Made by a program: the position numbers and the translations under genes. Source: an uncultured Eubacteriales bacterium (lineage in GTDB: Bacteria > Bacillota_A > Clostridia > Christensenellales > Aristaeellaceae). From it: a stretch of DNA of 15,272 nucleotides. The notes below the pieces were generated by a model. The model did not search any database and was not told where the DNA came from. It was given only the letters and a program-made list of their open reading frames with translations. The stretch covers positions 1 to 15,272 of the forward strand of contig USEE01000006.1 of the NCBI GenBank assembly GCA_900553645.1, written 5' to 3'. Positions 14,654 to 15,272 of the stretch are shown piece after piece. The first letter of the stretch is position 1, and the number at the start of each line of letters is the position of its first letter.

Positions 14654-15272
14654 ATGTTCAGATTTGCAATACTCGGCGCAGGCAAGATCGCCGTTAAATT
14701 TGTTGAGGCCGCGCGTCTGGCCGAATGCGAAGTTGTGGCCGTGGCCAGCCGCAGCATGGAGCGCGCGCAGACATTCGCCGACGCACACAAAATCGCGCAC
14801 GCATACGGCAGTTATGAAGCGCTGCTGGAAAACGAGGACATAGACTGCGCGTACATCGCAACCGTGCCGTCGTCGCATTTCGCGCTGTCGATGCTGTGCA
14901 TGGAGCATAAAGTACCCGCACTGTGCGAAAAAGCTATGTTCCGAAATCTGCACGAGGCGGAGGCCGCTTTCGCCCGTTCGCGCGAACAGAATACGTTCCT
15001 TATGGAGGCGCTCTGGTGAAAGTTCCTGCCCGCCAATATCGCGGCTAGGCGCTGGCTGGACGAGGGGCGAATCGGCAAGCCGGTGTTCACCGACGTTACG
15101 ATTGGCTTCCGCGCGCCCGACGACGATGAGAACCGCTATTTCAATCCCAAGCTGGGGGGCGGCGCGGCGCTGGACATAACCGTGTACGCGTACGAAATCG
15201 CCGCGTTTATGATGGGAATGCGCCCCGAGATAACCGACGTGCAGGCGGTGCGCTATCATACGGGCGTGGATG
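14654..15272 (+). pseudogene. Gfo/Idh/MocA family oxidoreductase, interrupted by an in-frame TGA (partial at right edge)
   Basis: These NAD(P)-dependent dehydrogenases act on sugars, inositols and related compounds. The first 121 codons encode the Rossmann domain: FAILGAGKIA (residues 4-13), VVAVASRS, YGSYEALLENEDIDCAYIAT and CEKAMFRNL with Glu92-Lys93 (Ala94 replaces the usual Pro). After MEALW a TGA (15017-15019, codon 122) stops the frame, yet the same frame continues at once with family sequence KFLPANIAARRWLDEGRIGK, and later GGGAALDITVYA, up to the window edge. The family normally reads EALW-x-(R/K)FLPA here, so a single codon is affected, with no frameshift. It most resembles the dihydrodiol or xylose dehydrogenase branch. 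TGA ends several neighbouring genes, so it is a true stop here. A recent nonsense mutation or a base-call error are the best explanations. The start has GGAGG 8 bases upstream. Confidence 0.8.

Noticed and set aside
15017..15019. Reassigned genetic code (TGA read as an amino acid)
   Set aside because: TGA serves as the natural stop for pyk (5127-5129), signal peptidase 3 (2996-2998) and the alpha-xylosidase (11116-11118), and no other gene contains an in-frame TGA.
15017..15060. Selenocysteine insertion at the in-frame TGA
   Set aside because: No known selenoprotein is in this family, the position is not a redox site, and I saw no convincing stem-loop of the bacterial insertion type directly downstream.
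1..15272. CRISPR array, insertion sequence, prophage, tRNA or rRNA
   Set aside because: No direct-repeat and spacer pattern, transposase, integrase, phage gene or structured RNA gene was found on either strand.

Overview
The window is GC-rich and densely coded, with short intergenic gaps and strong Shine-Dalgarno sites of the AGGAGG type. Its gene families point to an anaerobic, monoderm Firmicute of the class Clostridia: AddB-type recombination nuclease, several type I signal peptidases, DUF951, DUF3842, a ferredoxin-tailed aldo/keto reductase, pyruvate kinase with a PEP-utilising tail, and a class B sortase. An uncultured, gut-type, plant-fibre-using lineage such as Christensenellales fits, but that placement is inference from gene content. 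Isoleucine is often encoded by ATA despite the high GC.

Layout. The minus strand carries most genes. Positions 1-2873 hold addB, which runs off the left edge. A four-gene minus-strand operon follows (5010 to 2996, in order of transcription): a DUF951 zinc-ribbon-like small protein and three consecutive type I signal peptidase paralogues, ending at a strong hairpin at 2945-2970. Positions 5127-6887 hold pyruvate kinase with its own promoter. Positions 7087-8688 hold a two-gene minus-strand operon: a DUF3842 protein, then an aldo/keto reductase-fold protein with a two-cluster ferredoxin tail. A divergent promoter region (8689-8877) separates this from a plus-strand GH31 alpha-xylosidase (8878-11118). 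The convergent gap 11119-11266 contains two strong hairpins. A minus-strand class B sortase (11267-12031) and a minus-strand GH78 alpha-L-rhamnosidase (12155-14470) follow. A second divergent promoter region leads to a plus-strand Gfo/Idh/MocA oxidoreductase (from 14654) that has an in-frame TGA at 15017-15019 and runs off the right edge. No stretch longer than 300 bases lacks a gene.

How the genes work together. The left half is housekeeping: DNA break repair, protein export and processing, and glycolysis. The right half is carbohydrate use. The alpha-xylosidase and the rhamnosidase both lack signal peptides, so they probably act in the cytoplasm on imported oligosaccharides from plant cell walls (xyloglucan, pectin). 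The oxidoreductase may act on a released sugar or sugar derivative. No transporter, transcription factor, mobile element, CRISPR array, tRNA or rRNA was seen. I found no convincing new multi-gene defence or mobile system. The features most worth a second look are the three adjacent signal peptidases, the aldo/keto reductase-like protein that has lost the usual catalytic Tyr and Lys, and the interrupted oxidoreductase.
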